Shown one piece after another: positions 13,574-13,885 of a DNA stretch of 13,885 nt; position 1 is the stretch's first letter; the number at the start of each line of letters is the position of its first letter. The DNA is from Zetaproteobacteria bacterium. Lineage in GTDB: Bacteria > Pseudomonadota > Zetaproteobacteria > Mariprofundales > Mariprofundaceae. Made by a program: the position numbers and the translations under genes. The notes under the pieces are model-generated. The model searched no databases, was not told the DNA's origin, and was given only the letters and a program-made list of their open reading frames with translations. The stretch is taken from positions 1 to 13,885 of the forward strand of contig JAJRTX010000145.1 of assembly GCA_021545665.1 (NCBI GenBank), in the 5' to 3' direction.

Positions 13574-13608
13574 TAGTGCTGGTCTTAAGATATACAAGCA
13601 CTAAGACC
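13574..13608 (-). promoter_or_regulatory. Two mutually exclusive hairpins upstream of ybiT
   Basis: TAGTGCT (13574-13580) pairs with AGCACTA (13597-13603), and GGTCTTA (13581-13587) pairs with TAAGACC (13602-13608). The distal arms share two bases and the order is crossed, so the two stems form a switch-like or pseudoknot-like arrangement. It would matter only if the ybiT transcript starts upstream of it, which is not shown. Confidence 0.25.
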
Positions 13609-13676
13609 CGGGATTTAAAGGGATGATTGCATCTATCAAAAGCAGAAGCTGAATTGTCTGCTATACATGGAAAACG

Positions 13677-13775
13677 ATGGGGGATGAAGTAACAAAATTA
13701 TTCCCGGAAATGAAGATATTAAGTGAGGAGGTCGATGAAGATGAATTCAACAAGGAATATTATAGCCTACTTTGA
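13677..13775 (+). CDS. Doubtful 32-codon ORF
   Basis: ATG 13677 gives MGDEVTKLFPEMKILSEEVDEDEFNKEYYSLL, a protein-like acidic sequence. The ATG has no clear ribosome-binding site, and the frame is open upstream to 13653. It ends right where the suspected IS end begins. It may be the remnant of a gene cut by that element, or chance. Confidence 0.2.
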   Translation: MGDEVTKLFPEMKILSEEVDEDEFNKEYYSLL

Positions 13776-13833
13776 GACTGTAAATCCAACTGTGTAAATA
13801 TTTCAAACAGCTATAATGCTGACAGGAGTATTT

Positions 13834-13885
13834 ATGAAGAAGAAAGGAAGGCATGATCCAAAGTTAGTTGCGTTGACCAGTGAGC
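13834..13885 (+). CDS. Start of a gene running off the window, possibly an IS256-type transposase
   Basis: ATG 13834 with AGGAG (13824-13828) in front reads MKKKGRHDPKLVALTSE to the window edge. Seventeen residues do not identify a family. The upstream sequence GAGACTGTAAATCC...CTGTGTAAAT recalls the terminal repeats of IS256-like elements as I remember them, and the distance of about 60 bases to the ATG would fit. Family and mobility are inference. Confidence 0.4.
   Translation, partial: MKKKGRHDPKLVALTSE

Larger units (their letters stand above)
13491..13833. other. Upstream region of ybiT and flank of a possible mobile element
   Basis: About 340 bases without a convincing gene. They hold an inverted repeat (13522-13555), two overlapping hairpins that exclude each other (13574-13608), and a doubtful 32-codon ORF (13677-13775). 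From about 13773 there is a TGAGACTGTAAATCC...CTGTGTAAAT segment that may be the end of an insertion sequence. No -35/-10 pair for ybiT could be named with confidence. Confidence 0.5.

Noticed and set aside
13812..13817. TATAAT as the -10 box of the right-edge gene
   Set aside because: No acceptable -35 hexamer at 16-18 bases upstream, and the transcript start would fall on the AGGAG.
1..13885. CRISPR arrays, tRNA or rRNA genes
   Set aside because: No regularly spaced direct repeats and no cloverleaf or rRNA-like blocks were seen on either strand.

Overview
The window looks like a piece of a pseudomonadotal (proteobacterial) chromosome. The order yebC-ruvC-ruvA-ruvB-ybgC-tolQ-tolR-tolA is the conserved one known from Pseudomonas and many other Pseudomonadota. 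A Coq7-type ubiquinone hydroxylase and close YheS-like and YbiT-like ABC-F proteins point the same way. I cannot fix the class from sequence alone; a gamma- or zeta-like lineage would fit. Base composition looks moderate and even, except in the AT-richer ends and the 8.1-8.5 kb gap.

Layout. Bases 1-417 are an insertion-sequence graveyard: two truncated left ends of closely related IS elements, each with a 19-bp terminal repeat and the first codons of a transposase. They lie head to tail and are cut on the left by a further sequence with a small hairpin. Bases 434-7626 (+) hold coq7, then a very compact run yebC-ruvC-ruvA-ruvB-ybgC-tolQ-tolR-tolA plus a second, longer tolA-like gene. Most junctions overlap by 1 or 4 bases. 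tolB and pal do not follow. Instead the second tolA runs into a convergent gene for a small HugZ/pyridoxamine-phosphate-oxidase-like protein, and their stop codons overlap. Bases 8088-8506 have no convincing gene and contain a long imperfect inverted repeat. Bases 8507-13490 (-) read, in transcription order, ybiT (ABC-F), a secreted polysaccharide deacetylase, yheS (ABC-F) and a small charged protein. Bases 13491-13885 carry inverted repeats upstream of ybiT, a doubtful 32-codon ORF, and the start of what may be another IS.

How the genes fit together. RuvA, RuvB and RuvC form the Holliday-junction branch-migration and resolution machine. YebC is a translation-associated factor. YbgC, TolQ, TolR and TolA belong to the proton-motive-force-driven Tol system that couples the inner membrane to the outer membrane during division. 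The two TolA-like proteins share the anchor and C-terminal domain but differ strongly in the periplasmic linker. The minus-strand block joins two ribosome-associated ABC-F ATPases with a cell-envelope carbohydrate esterase.

Most notable points: (1) Coq7 has Pro where the last di-iron His ligand should be; (2) tandem tolA paralogues with decapeptide-periodic linkers and no tolB/pal; (3) a 157-bp imperfect palindromic element in the 8.2-8.4 kb gap; (4) a possible 16-codon upstream ORF with an internal hairpin just before yheS; (5) nested IS remnants ending next to the coq7 start. I saw no convincing wholly new defence or metabolic system.
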